Assembly: GCA_945929875.1 (NCBI GenBank)
Contig: CAMEOO010000011.1
Coordinates: 1 to 33,818, forward strand
DNA from: an uncultured Caryophanales bacterium
Lineage (GTDB): Bacteria > Bacillota_I > Bacilli_A > RFN20 > CAG-449
Reading direction: 5' to 3'
DNA length: 33,818 nucleotides
Shown: in pieces, positions 1 through 8,861 of the stretch
How the letters are laid out: each line of letters opens with the position of its first letter
How positions within the stretch are numbered: position 1 is the stretch's first letter
Position numbers and translations under genes: made by a program
Notes under the pieces: generated by a model
What the model was told of the DNA's origin: nothing
What the model saw: only the letters and a program-made list of their open reading frames with translations
Database searches by the model: none

Positions 1-3000
1 GATGAAGGAGAAGAAACATATACAAGTGCTTCATTTGAAAATAGTGCATTTAAAGCTCAAACAAAAGTAGTATCTATTGATGCAACTGGTCATACTATGT
101 CAGACTTCACAGTCATAAATAATAATGGAACTTTAGAGTTACATTCAAAGTGTTTAGATTGTGATGCTCTCGATGAAAATGTTATTACTTCAAAGGCCGC
201 TCCAGCAATTTCAACAGCAACATTTACAGTTAATGTAAAGGCAAATGGCACTTCTATAACTAGTACTCCATTTAGTGGAACTGAATATGAATTCACTAAC
301 GAAGGAAATGTTTATAAGAGTAACAATAAAGGTGTAAATAGTAGCTATGCAAATATGACAATCACAGCTACTAGTTCTGGAACAATTGTATTGCAATATG
401 ATATTTCTTCTGAATCTGCAAGTTATGATTACTTAGCTTTCTATAAAACTAGTGGAGAAAGTGATGTAAAAATAGGCGTTAATCATGGTGGAAAAGCAGG
501 AGAAAGTGACACTCTAGTAATTGATGTTTTAGAAGGCGATGTAATTACAATTGTATATCGTAAAGATAGCTCTACTTCTAGTGGAACTGACCAGGCAGTA
601 ATTGTATTAATGGGTAATGAATTGACAACTCATGTCGCACAATTTAATTCAATGGGAGCAAATGAAATATCACCAGATATCATTTTAAACGGTGATGTCA
701 CATTACCAACGCCAGAAAAAGCAGGATTCTATTTTGTAGGATGGTATAAAAATCAAGATTATACCGATGAATCACTAGTTACAGATGACACTTTGCTAGA
801 TTCTGATGTCACATTATATGCTAAATGGTTTGATGTTAATGATGCGTGTATATTAATGGGAAGTCATAATGGTATAGATGTTTATGGAACTGATAGTACA
901 CTATCTGTAAAATCATCAGCCGACACTACACTTGTAGTAGATTTCTTAGGTAGATATATTGCATCATATTATGAATCATATAGTAAATATTATACGGAAG
1001 GCGTATTAGGTGAATATAATTCAGAGACTGGTAAGTTTGCAACATCTTCTGGAAAAGTTGTGCATTATAATCAAGAAAGTGGAATTGTTGTTGTTGCACA
1101 AAGTGATACTTTCACAACAAGTACAAAATATACAATCTATGTATTAAATAGCAATACTCAGATTTATAGTAGCGCAGTTAAGGGATATAACTTTGATTCA
1201 GGAAACTATAGATTTGTAACATTGACTTATGGTGGCAATTCATACAATATGTACATTGATTCACTTAATAACGAAGTATTATTTGGGGTTCAAGCATATG
1301 ATTTAGATGGAAATGTCGTAAGTGCCTCGGATATTGGTAGTAAAATAGCTGTTGTCATTAAACAAGGAGAAACTGTTGTACGTACATTTGGTTATAATGG
1401 TACTAAACTAGTTACTTCTGATGAAAAAGTAGGTGTCTATACAATTGATGGTAGCGAAGATAAAGTCTATGTTTCTGGAGCTGGAACATTGGTTTATACT
1501 GGATATAATAGTAGCAGCAGAATTTCTTATACTACATATGAAGAAAATGAGAATAAATTAAATGCTCTTAATATATCTTCTTACAATTATGATTTTGATT
1601 TAAATATCGAAGAAAAAATAGTTGTTGTTACACCAAATAAAGTTTCAATCTCATATAATTGGATGGGTCATGAAGTAGAAGCTTCTATGACTACTGAGAT
1701 TTGGAAAGGATCATGGTTATATGTTCCATCAAACCCAACTGTGGATTCATACGTTTATGATGAAGAGACTTCTACTTATTATGTCTTTAAAGGTTGGTAT
1801 AAAGATGAAGAATTAACTGAAAAATACTCACAAACAAAATTAGATAATAATACTGTATTATTTGCAAAATGGGTTGTTGGCTATCAAGTAGCATTTAACA
1901 CTGATGGTGGTAATGAAATTCAATCCCAAGTAATTGCTACTGGAGAAAAGCCTACATTAACTACTCCTTCAAAAGACGGATATATCTTTAATGGTTGGAA
2001 AAATGGAGAATTAGATTTCACTTCTTCTGATGTCATTACTGATAATACTATTTTGGTCGCTTCTTGGGTTGAAGCTCCATACTTTGTTGGAAGTTACTAT
2101 GGATATAATTCAGATAATGATGGAAATGGTTATCAACAAACAACTAGTAAAACTGGTTCACAATCATTTGTATTTGGCGCTGATTTTACTACTTCTGGAA
2201 AATGGAGTAGTAAATGGAGTTTTGCAAATTGGAATAGTGAAGCAGGTACATTAAAATTAGATAATAATTCTGTCGTTCAATTTGTAAAAGCTTCTGATGG
2301 AACTGTGTTTGCAATTGCGGATTATTCTGAAGGAAATAGTTATATATGCGATGATGATTTCATGATTTATGTAAAAGGTATTGGAAGTAGCCAAATTGAA
2401 CATAAAACAATTTATTGGCTAAACGGATATCGTAAATTGATTGAAATCATAGTTAATAGCAAAACTTATAACATTTATATTGATGGCTATAGTTATTCAA
2501 AAAATCCAACTGGAGGAAAAGCTTATCTTGATGTAAGTTTTACAAACTTTGCTGGCGATCCACTTACATTTGCCGATGTCTATGATACAGTAAATAAAAC
2601 ATTTGCTAGTGAATTATGTATTTATTCATCAAATGATGATATGATTGCTAAATTTGGCGGTTCTGCGACTGGATTTGTCCTAGATGATGGTAAATCTGGT
2701 GTCTACACTGGAACAGTCGATGGAGTGGCTTCATCATCAGTAACTCTTGATGGATTTGGTAAAGCAGAAGTTAAAATAGGCGGAAGCACACTTAATGGTA
2801 CATATGTATTTAGTGATGAAAGCACATTAGTAGTCACTTTATCAGGAAAAGAATATACATTTACTATTAGTGGTTCATCATTAACTCAAGTGTTAGATGG
2901 ATTTGAAGGATCATATACTGGTGAATCTGGAACATTAATGGTTACAGGATATGGTGTATGTAGTCTTGGTGAAAACAGTGGAACATATGTAATAAGTGGT

Positions 3001-3423
3001 GGAAATATAAAGGCTACAATTAATGAAGTAGTGATTTATTATTCAGTTAACAAAGAGGCTATGACTTATGAAGTGTTAACTCTATCAAAATTCTCTGGTT
3101 ATACATTTGTTGGCACATATGTCGATGGATGGGGAGATTCTTGTTCCCTTAAATTTGTCTTTGAATCAGGCACCCCAGAAATAAAAGGTGTTATGTATGC
3201 TGGTGGTAGTTCATACTATTTCAATTTTAATGGATCATTTGATTCAAGTACTAATACATTAGTATTAATCATTACAAAAGCAATTGACAGCAATTGTGTT
3301 GGTAAAACAGTCACATTAACATTGAGTGATAAAACATTAACTGTAACTGGTACTTCAATTTCAAATAATGCATATAAAGTTAGCAACAGTGGATCTGCTA
3401 CCTGTGAAGATTTCGCAGGATAA
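1..3423 (+). CDS. Large modular surface protein with InlB B-repeats (5' end outside window)
   Basis: The frame is open from base 1 to the TAA at 3421-3423. The first in-frame ATG at 97 has no ribosome binding site, so the gene almost certainly begins upstream and 1140 codons are visible. Early codons (about 24-62) hold a GHT...CLDC motif resembling the GH...CxxC repeats of Firmicutes surface proteins. Three InlB B-repeat (Listeria/Bacteroides repeat) modules follow at about codons 211-277, 546-625 and 628-691, each ending in a GW...L(Y/F)AKW-like pattern. The rest is Gly/Ser/Thr/Tyr-rich beta-type sequence, with short G-x-Y-x-G modules near codons 895-1040. It has no LPXTG motif or C-terminal membrane anchor and ends in EDFAG, so any anchor must be N-terminal, as in the lipoprotein at 28802. 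A role in adhesion or binding is inferred from the modules only. Confidence 0.85.
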   Translation, partial: DEGEETYTSASFENSAFKAQTKVVSIDATGHTMSDFTVINNNGTLELHSKCLDCDALDENVITSKAAPAISTATFTVNVKANGTSITSTPFSGTEYEFTNEGNVYKSNNKGVNSSYANMTITATSSGTIVLQYDISSESASYDYLAFYKTSGESDVKIGVNHGGKAGESDTLVIDVLEGDVITIVYRKDSSTSSGTDQAVIVLMGNELTTHVAQFNSMGANEISPDIILNGDVTLPTPEKAGFYFVGWYKNQDYTDESLVTDDTLLDSDVTLYAKWFDVNDACILMGSHNGIDVYGTDSTLSVKSSADTTLVVDFLGRYIASYYESYSKYYTEGVLGEYNSETGKFATSSGKVVHYNQESGIVVVAQSDTFTTSTKYTIYVLNSNTQIYSSAVKGYNFDSGNYRFVTLTYGGNSYNMYIDSLNNEVLFGVQAYDLDGNVVSASDIGSKIAVVIKQGETVVRTFGYNGTKLVTSDEKVGVYTIDGSEDKVYVSGAGTLVYTGYNSSSRISYTTYEENENKLNALNISSYNYDFDLNIEEKIVVVTPNKVSISYNWMGHEVEASMTTEIWKGSWLYVPSNPTVDSYVYDEETSTYYVFKGWYKDEELTEKYSQTKLDNNTVLFAKWVVGYQVAFNTDGGNEIQSQVIATGEKPTLTTPSKDGYIFNGWKNGELDFTSSDVITDNTILVASWVEAPYFVGSYYGYNSDNDGNGYQQTTSKTGSQSFVFGADFTTSGKWSSKWSFANWNSEAGTLKLDNNSVVQFVKASDGTVFAIADYSEGNSYICDDDFMIYVKGIGSSQIEHKTIYWLNGYRKLIEIIVNSKTYNIYIDGYSYSKNPTGGKAYLDVSFTNFAGDPLTFADVYDTVNKTFASELCIYSSNDDMIAKFGGSATGFVLDDGKSGVYTGTVDGVASSSVTLDGFGKAEVKIGGSTLNGTYVFSDESTLVVTLSGKEYTFTISGSSLTQVLDGFEGSYTGESGTLMVTGYGVCSLGENSGTYVISGGNIKATINEVVIYYSVNKEAMTYEVLTLSKFSGYTFVGTYVDGWGDSCSLKFVFESGTPEIKGVMYAGGSSYYFNFNGSFDSSTNTLVLIITKAIDSNCVGKTVTLTLSDKTLTVTGTSISNNAYKVSNSGSATCEDFAG

Positions 3424-3532
3424 AACTGATGTATAAAATTCTATGCGCTATGTTTAGCATTAAAGTTTTGTAATGATAAACTAAACAGTTTTGTAAAATC
3501 TAATGGCGTTATAAGTCATGACCAAAACTAAG

Positions 3533-3555
3533 GTTCTCTAAGTAAAATTGGGGAA
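3533..3555 (+). repeat. Left terminal inverted repeat of the MITE-like element
   Basis: It begins GTTCTCTAAGTAAAATTGGG and continues GAA. Its reverse complement matches 3906-3928 at 22 of 23 positions; the only difference is G/A in the middle. Confidence 0.75.
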
Positions 3556-3610
3556 ACTGGAGGAAAATGTCTCAAATAAATAGGGGACAGCCAAATAAAA
3601 AGTAATCAAA

Positions 3611-3680
3611 AAAATGGGGGAAGCCACATGAACGTGTTTGATTAAAACGGACACGTTCCATTGGTAGCATCCCTCATTTT
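3611..3680. other. Long imperfect hairpin inside the MITE-like element
   Basis: The outer arms AAAATGGGGGA (3611-3621) and TCCCTCATTTT (3670-3680) pair over 11 positions with one G-T pair. The inner arms GAACGTGT and ACACGTTC pair perfectly around a short A/T-rich loop. A T-rich run follows at 3677-3687, so the hairpin may end transcripts coming from the surface-protein gene upstream. Confidence 0.5.
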
Positions 3681-3712
3681 TCTTTTGTCCAAAAATAAAT
3701 AATGTTCATGTA

Positions 3713-3829
3713 TTATTTTAATTTTCTTTTCTTTACATAAGGAAGTTTGTCTTGATCTATTTTATCTTTTGATTTAGGAATAGGTCTTGGTTCTTCATCT
3801 TTATTGAAAAAATTGATGATATATTCTTT
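3713..3829 (-). pseudogene. Possible C-terminal relic of a transposase
   Basis: On the minus strand a 38-codon frame runs from just after a stop codon (3830-3832) to a TAA at 3713-3715, with no start codon or ribosome binding site. It is rich in Lys and Pro and ends LPYVKKRKLK, as a basic protein tail might. It lies inside the 23-bp inverted repeats, where the 3' end of an IS gene would survive an internal deletion. The family cannot be named, and a chance open frame is quite possible. Confidence 0.3.
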
Positions 3830-3850
3830 TTAATTTGAAAAGCAAAAAAA

Positions 3851-3899
3851 CTTATCAAACAAGTGGGGGATTATTTTGACCCCACAAAATTTGATAAGC
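3851..3899. other. Nested hairpin inside the right end of the MITE-like element
   Basis: CTTATCAAA (3851-3859) pairs perfectly with TTTGATAAG (3891-3899). Inside it, GTGGGG (3863-3868) pairs with CCCCAC (3879-3884). Subterminal hairpins of this kind are common in small non-autonomous elements. Confidence 0.55.
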
Positions 3900-3905
3900 G
3901 AAGCG

Positions 3906-3928
3906 TTCCCCAATTTTATTTAGAGAAC
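3906..3928 (-). repeat. Right terminal inverted repeat of the MITE-like element
   Basis: Read on the minus strand it begins GTTCTCTAAATAAAATTGGG and continues GAA, matching the left repeat except for one base. Confidence 0.75.
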
Positions 3929-4078
3929 TGATGAACTTCTTGAATGAGTTCATCCCTTTTATTTGGCTTTTTTTTCAACATTTTTTTCATACTTAATAGT
4001 ATTATTATTTTTAAGGTATTATAATATGTGTATTTAAGACTGTTTTTTATTTTTAATAAAAAAAAGAAAGGAGTTTTA

Positions 4079-5221
4079 ATGAAAAGAAAGATTAAATTAT
4101 TCATTGTTAGTTTATTATCTTTGGTTAGTTTTTCTTCTTGTTCTAGTGGTTCCACTAAAAAGTATACTGGAGTGGCTACATTTTATCTAGAAGGAGGCAT
4201 TTGCCAAAATAATACAGAAAGAATAATGTATTCATATACTTTAAAAGATGAAAATTCTACAACATATATCGCTGATCCAAATGTGCTTAATGAGGGCGAT
4301 ATAAAGAAAGTAGGATATACTATTGAAGGTTGGTATAAAACAAAAATTGTAGATGGAGATAATGTTACATACCAAGATAGATGGAACTTTGAAACTGATA
4401 AGATGAGCGTTGACGGAGTTACTCTTTATGCAAATTGGAAAAAAGATATAGCACACACTTACGATATTTGTTTTAAAGATGAAAATGGTAAAGATGTCAT
4501 TGTTTACTCTTATGTAGTTGACGAAGGCGAAACATTTAAAGATATTTTAAATAAAGCCAATAGTAGGAAGGGATATACTGCCTTACCTGGATTCTACGAT
4601 GAACTTGGAAATCCTTGGGATAATTCGTTCACTCATCCAGGAGGAGATAGCGATTTATCAGTAAAGGTTTATGTTAATTATATTCAAGGAGAATATAAAC
4701 TAATATCTACTGCAGAAGAACTTTTAAAAGCTACGAATAAAGGTGTTTATTTATTAAATGATATCAACTTAGAGGGCGAAGAGATTTGCTTTAACGATTA
4801 CATCGATAAATCAATCAAGGGCAATGGACATAAGATTTATAATTTTAAAATTAAATGTGATCCAACTAATCTAACTAGTAGCCTAGTAGATGATTCGACA
4901 TCTTGGTCTAATCTTTATTGCGGACTATTTAGAAAAATAGAAAACTCTACGATAGAAAATATCACCTTTGAAGATTGTTCTATAGAAGTTGATACTAATT
5001 ATTCAAAGACTACATCAATTACAGTTAGTCCATTTGCTTCTAGTATAGTTAACTCTACAATAAAGAATGTTAGTTTTAATTGTGATGTTATAGTTACTGA
5101 TAAGACAAAGAATTTTGTCCAAAATAGGGGAATCGATTATAAATTAATAGATGATAATTTCTATTTAGTAAAAGACAATTCAACGATTGAAGAATCTACA
5201 ATAAATATTAATGTTAAGTAA
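4079..5221 (+). CDS. Surface lipoprotein with InlB-repeat-like and GLUG-like regions
   Basis: The product is 380 residues. The ATG at 4079 is chosen because AAAGGAG lies just upstream and it starts directly with a lipoprotein signal peptide; an earlier in-frame GTG at 4028 lacks these. The signal is MKRKIKLF plus a hydrophobic core and the lipobox FSSC, with Cys21 as lipid anchor. Residues about 30-120 resemble an InlB B-repeat (GYTIEGWYKT...LYANWK). Residues about 205-265 hold a DINLEG...KGNGHKIYNFKI pattern like the GLUG/beta-helix regions of bacterial adhesins. It lies 10 nt upstream of oppA and is probably co-transcribed, so it may help the peptide importer or merely share its promoter. 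A TATAAT at 4020-4025 could be its -10 box but has no good -35. Function is unknown. Confidence 0.8.
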   Translation: MKRKIKLFIVSLLSLVSFSSCSSGSTKKYTGVATFYLEGGICQNNTERIMYSYTLKDENSTTYIADPNVLNEGDIKKVGYTIEGWYKTKIVDGDNVTYQDRWNFETDKMSVDGVTLYANWKKDIAHTYDICFKDENGKDVIVYSYVVDEGETFKDILNKANSRKGYTALPGFYDELGNPWDNSFTHPGGDSDLSVKVYVNYIQGEYKLISTAEELLKATNKGVYLLNDINLEGEEICFNDYIDKSIKGNGHKIYNFKIKCDPTNLTSSLVDDSTSWSNLYCGLFRKIENSTIENITFEDCSIEVDTNYSKTTSITVSPFASSIVNSTIKNVSFNCDVIVTDKTKNFVQNRGIDYKLIDDNFYLVKDNSTIEESTININVK

Positions 5222-5231
5222 GGAGAAGAAT

Positions 5232-7805
5232 ATGAAGAAAAACAAATTATTAATTTTTACTGCCGCAATATTATCAACAATTGCTTTAAGTGGATGTAAT
5301 GGCTCAAAGTCAACTGGGTATTCAAATAGTGAAACCCCATTAATTTTCTCAACTCAAGAGGTTGATGGTGTATTTAACCCATTCTTTTCTACTTCCGCTA
5401 CAGATTCTAGTGTTACTGGATTAACTCAAATCAGCATGTTAGGTAATGATAAAGATGGAAAAGTTACTTATGGAGAAAAAGAAGCGGTTGTCGTATTAGA
5501 TTACGAAACTAGAGTTGAGGGAAGCGGTGAAGAACAAACTACTACCTATAATTTTGTTCTAAAGAATAACGTAAAGTTTTCTAATGGATCACCATTAACT
5601 ATTAAAGATGTTTTATTTAATTTATACGTCTATCTAGATCCAGTTTACAGTGGCTCTAGTACGATTTATTCAACTGATATCGTCGGATTAAAAGAATATC
5701 GTACTCAAGAGTCTAGCGAAAAGGAACAAGATGCATTTAAAAAGAAATTTGAAATTCAATCACGTACAAGAATCGATGCATTAATTGCTGCTTCAAATGA
5801 AATATTAGATAAAGATCCATACATTGGTATTGGAGATTTTACTACTAGATTAACTGCTTTAGCAAATAGCAATTCTACATATAAAAATGTAGTTACTGAT
5901 TTTAATAAAGCAAAAGAATTATTTACAGAAGAGTTAAATAGTGATTATTCTAATTCAGTAGATTCTTATGAGGACATTAAATTCTTTAAGGAAGATGGAA
6001 CTCAAAGTGATCACAAACTAACTAGTGATGTAGAGGCTTTCTTATATAATGAAGGATATATTTCATATAATAAGAAAACTGATGAATTAACTTATTCTTT
6101 AGGAGAAAGTTCAAAAAACTATACAAAAGATCAAGCGATAAATACCATAATTGACGCTAAATTACCTGGAGATATCGAAGAGATCGTTTCTTATTGGGCG
6201 ACTGCAACTAATCTATTTGATTTTTTAGTTAATGAAGCGATGGAACAATACTTCTCAACAATCGATAGAGAATTTAAGAATATCTCTGGAATTAAGTTCG
6301 CTAATAGAAATGGATCTGTAAGTGTAAAGGGTAAAACTTACGATACTCCTTCTTACAATAGCGATGGCTCAGTTAAAAGTGGAAACGAAGTATTATCAAT
6401 CACTATTCATAAAGTAGACCCTAAAGCGATTTGGAACTTTGCTTTTACAGTGGCTCCTATGTATTATTATTCAGATCAAGAACACATCAATAAATTTGAT
6501 TATGAAGAAAACTTTGGAGTTGAATATTCTTCTCAATCATTTATGAATAACGTAGTTAAAGCTCCAGAAAAAATTGGTGTACCAGTAGGTGCGGGACCAT
6601 ATCAAGCTTCAAAAGCTTCTGGAGGAACTGATAATGTTACTTCTGGTGACTTTAGATCAAAAGGTGTCATCTACTATGAAAGTAATCCACATTACTTAAT
6701 GGGTGAACCAAAGATCAAACATATTCGTTATCAAGTAGTTGCACAAAATAGAATGACTGATGCTTTATATAATAAAGAAATCGATTTTATTGAACCAAAT
6801 GCAAAACCTGAAACTATCGCAGAATTAAATAGCAAGAAAAAAGATGGAATTGGTAATAAATCAATTCAAACATCCGGATATGGATATATTGGAATTAATG
6901 CTGGTAAAGTGCCAGATATTGAAGTTAGACAAGCGATAATGCACGCTATAGATACTTCAGAATGTGTCGCTTATTATAAAAATACCGCAGAAGCAATTTA
7001 TAGACCAATGTCAAAAGCTAGCTGGGCATATCCAGAAGGATCAACTAGCTATTATCCTGCAGTGGGACAAACAGTTCCAAGCGATTTAAGTTTAGTTAAT
7101 CCATACTATAAAGAATATGTTGAAGATAATGGCTTAACTAGTGGAACAAAAATGACTAGCAATCAACAAATTGATTTTATTACTTCTTTAGTTGAAAGTG
7201 CTGGCTATAGTAAAAATGCCAGCGGAATTTATCAAAAAGGTACTCATCAATTAAAATATACCTTTACAATCGCTGGTGAAGAAACTGATCACCCTGCTTG
7301 GCAAGCCATGTATCACGCAAGTGAAATCTTAAATAAATGTGGATTCCAAGTTACTGTTACTACCGATGCGAATGCATTGAAGAAATTATCTTCTGGTGCA
7401 CTAACTGTTTGGGCAGCTGCTTGGGGAAGTACAATCGATCCAGATATGTATCAAGTATATCATAAAGATTCTAAAGCTACTTCTGTATTAAACTGGGGAT
7501 ATAAGCAAATCTTAGCGAATAATGGCGGCAAATATCAAACTGAATTTGATTTAGTTGGCAAATTGTCTGATTTAATTGATCAAGGAAGAGAAACGACAGT
7601 AGAAAAAGAACGTAAAGTAATTTATGAAGAAGCATTAAATGTCATTATGGAACTTGCTGTTGAACTTCCTACTTATCAAAGAGATGACTTATTTGCTTAT
7701 AATACGAATAAGATTGATGTTAATACTTTAACACCTGATAAAGATTTATCACCTTACAAAGGATTAACTAGCGATATTTATAATGTAAGTTTAAAAGAAA
7801 GATAG
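5232..7805 (+). CDS. oppA: Oligopeptide ABC transporter, substrate-binding lipoprotein OppA-type
   Basis: The product is 857 residues of SBP family 5: an extracytoplasmic lipoprotein that captures peptides and delivers them to OppBC. The start at 5232 follows TAAGGAGAAG and gives a signal peptide with lipobox LSGC (Cys22); an in-frame ATG at 5211 would place the stop of the previous gene inside the reading frame. The family core is seen at residues 33-75 (LIFSTQEVDGVFNPFF), with VKFSNGSPLTIKDVLFNLYVYLDP after it and GVPVGAGPYQASKASGG, ...IGINAGKVPDIEVRQAIMHA and YNKEIDFIEPNA further on. The protein is far longer than the usual ~540-600 residues because of an acidic, mostly helical-looking insertion at about residues 160-350. 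Substrate preference (oligo- or dipeptide) cannot be told from the sequence. Confidence 0.93.
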   Translation: MKKNKLLIFTAAILSTIALSGCNGSKSTGYSNSETPLIFSTQEVDGVFNPFFSTSATDSSVTGLTQISMLGNDKDGKVTYGEKEAVVVLDYETRVEGSGEEQTTTYNFVLKNNVKFSNGSPLTIKDVLFNLYVYLDPVYSGSSTIYSTDIVGLKEYRTQESSEKEQDAFKKKFEIQSRTRIDALIAASNEILDKDPYIGIGDFTTRLTALANSNSTYKNVVTDFNKAKELFTEELNSDYSNSVDSYEDIKFFKEDGTQSDHKLTSDVEAFLYNEGYISYNKKTDELTYSLGESSKNYTKDQAINTIIDAKLPGDIEEIVSYWATATNLFDFLVNEAMEQYFSTIDREFKNISGIKFANRNGSVSVKGKTYDTPSYNSDGSVKSGNEVLSITIHKVDPKAIWNFAFTVAPMYYYSDQEHINKFDYEENFGVEYSSQSFMNNVVKAPEKIGVPVGAGPYQASKASGGTDNVTSGDFRSKGVIYYESNPHYLMGEPKIKHIRYQVVAQNRMTDALYNKEIDFIEPNAKPETIAELNSKKKDGIGNKSIQTSGYGYIGINAGKVPDIEVRQAIMHAIDTSECVAYYKNTAEAIYRPMSKASWAYPEGSTSYYPAVGQTVPSDLSLVNPYYKEYVEDNGLTSGTKMTSNQQIDFITSLVESAGYSKNASGIYQKGTHQLKYTFTIAGEETDHPAWQAMYHASEILNKCGFQVTVTTDANALKKLSSGALTVWAAAWGSTIDPDMYQVYHKDSKATSVLNWGYKQILANNGGKYQTEFDLVGKLSDLIDQGRETTVEKERKVIYEEALNVIMELAVELPTYQRDDLFAYNTNKIDVNTLTPDKDLSPYKGLTSDIYNVSLKER

Positions 7806-7813
7806 AAAGGATT

Positions 7814-7837
7814 AAAAGGGGTTAATGACCCCTTTTT
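7814..7837 (+). terminator. Intrinsic terminator/attenuator between oppA and oppB
   Basis: AAAAGGGGT (7814-7822) and ACCCCTTTT (7828-7836) form a perfect 9-bp stem with loop TAATG, ending in five T's. It lies 9 nt after the oppA stop inside the operon. A leaky terminator here would give more binding protein than membrane and ATPase subunits, an arrangement known for binding-protein operons. Confidence 0.8.
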
Positions 7838-7845
7838 GGGGAATT

Positions 7846-8853
7846 ATGTTTAAATATATATTAAAAAGAATATTGATTTCGATTGTGGTCCTTTTAGGCG
7901 TTTCTATCATTATTTATACTCTAGTTAGAATGATGCCAAATGATTACGTTGATATCAAATTTGCTTCTCAACTTCAAAGCGGATCAATTACTCAAGCTGA
8001 TGTCGACGCATTTAAAGAATTGTATGGTATTGGCGATAAGAGCTTTAAAGGAATCGTATCAGGATATTTTAATTGGCTTGGAAATCTTTGCAAAGGCAAT
8101 TTAGGGCTATCATTCAAATATGAAAAATCAGTTGCAAGCGTTATTAGTGAAAACATGTGGGTTTCTTTTGCTATCGCTTTAATCGCTACAATTTTGCAAT
8201 TTTTGATAGCTATTCCTCTTGGAGTCTCTAGTGCCACTCACCAATATTCTGCAAGAGACTATATAGTTACCGTACTAACGATGATAGGTATTTCTTTACC
8301 TACCTATTTCTTTGGTGCAATCGTCATTAAAATTTTCTCGGTAGATTTAGGGTGGTTCCCATCAAATGGCTTAATTGATGCTAGCGCCACTTATCCAAAT
8401 ACCTTTGCTGGCTTTATGTCTAAACTAGGGGATATGGCTCATCACTTAGTTCTACCTATCTTTGTTTCAGTATTACTTTCTATTGGTGGCTTAATGAGAT
8501 ATACAAGAACAAACACTCTAGAAGTTTTAAATGCTGATTATATTAGAACCGCAAGAGCTAAGGGATTATCTGAAAGAAAAGTCATCTATACTCACGCTTT
8601 TAGAAATACGATGATTCCTCTTGTAACCTTACTTGCAGGAATTTTGCCTTCACTTTTCGGTGGTATGATGATCACTGAACAAGTATTTGGAATCGATGGT
8701 ATCGGTAGATTAGCTTATAACGCATTGAAAGATGGAGATATTCCATTCGTTATGGGATACAACATGTTTTTAGCGGTTTTAACAGTTATTGGAACTTTAT
8801 TTTCCGATATTATGTATTCAGTAGTTGACCCAAGGGTTAAACTTGGAAAGTAG
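7846..8853 (+). CDS. oppB: Oligopeptide ABC transporter permease OppB
   Basis: The product is a 335-residue membrane permease of the peptide/nickel transporter class that pairs with OppC. It opens with MFKYILKRILISIVVLLGVSI as transmembrane segment 1 and LVRMMPNDYV after it, the usual DppB/OppB start. The EAA motif for contact with the ATPase is DYIRTARAKGLSERKVIYTH, near residues 228-247. The C-terminus DPRVKLGK is also typical. An in-frame ATG at 7825 lies in the loop of the attenuator hairpin, so 7846 is preferred even though its upstream GGGG is a modest ribosome site. The gene is 8 nt from oppC. Confidence 0.93.
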   Translation: MFKYILKRILISIVVLLGVSIIIYTLVRMMPNDYVDIKFASQLQSGSITQADVDAFKELYGIGDKSFKGIVSGYFNWLGNLCKGNLGLSFKYEKSVASVISENMWVSFAIALIATILQFLIAIPLGVSSATHQYSARDYIVTVLTMIGISLPTYFFGAIVIKIFSVDLGWFPSNGLIDASATYPNTFAGFMSKLGDMAHHLVLPIFVSVLLSIGGLMRYTRTNTLEVLNADYIRTARAKGLSERKVIYTHAFRNTMIPLVTLLAGILPSLFGGMMITEQVFGIDGIGRLAYNALKDGDIPFVMGYNMFLAVLTVIGTLFSDIMYSVVDPRVKLGK

Positions 8854-8861
8854 GTGTTAAT

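Larger units (their letters stand above)
3533..3928. mobile_element. MITE-like element, probably an IS deletion derivative
   Basis: This 396-bp block is bounded by 23-bp terminal inverted repeats with one mismatch. It contains two internal hairpins and no intact gene. On the minus strand it carries a 38-codon open tail that could be the last part of a transposase. The left end reads GGTTCTCTA, loosely like the GGNTCT starts known for ISL3-family ends; that family link is only a guess. No target-site duplication is visible next to the repeats. An alternative is a structured RNA or regulatory region, but the near-perfect ends at this spacing favour a mobile element. Confidence 0.6.

Noticed and set aside
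2030-2254. Plus-strand open frame of 74 codons inside the first surface protein.
   Set aside because: It is an out-of-frame shadow of the large gene with no ribosome site.
3425-3936. The 8-mer AACTGATG occurs at 3425-3432 and again just after the MITE-like element, which might be a target-site duplication.
   Set aside because: The left copy is about 100 bp from the terminal repeat, so it cannot be the duplication; chance is likely in AT-rich DNA.
4020-4025. TATAAT considered as the promoter of the lipoprotein-opp operon.
   Set aside because: No acceptable -35 box lies 16-18 nt upstream; mentioned only in the gene entry.
3916-4155. Minus-strand open frame of 79 codons opposite the start of the lipoprotein gene.
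   Set aside because: It overlaps a terminal repeat and the signal-peptide region of a well-supported gene, and is a composition shadow.
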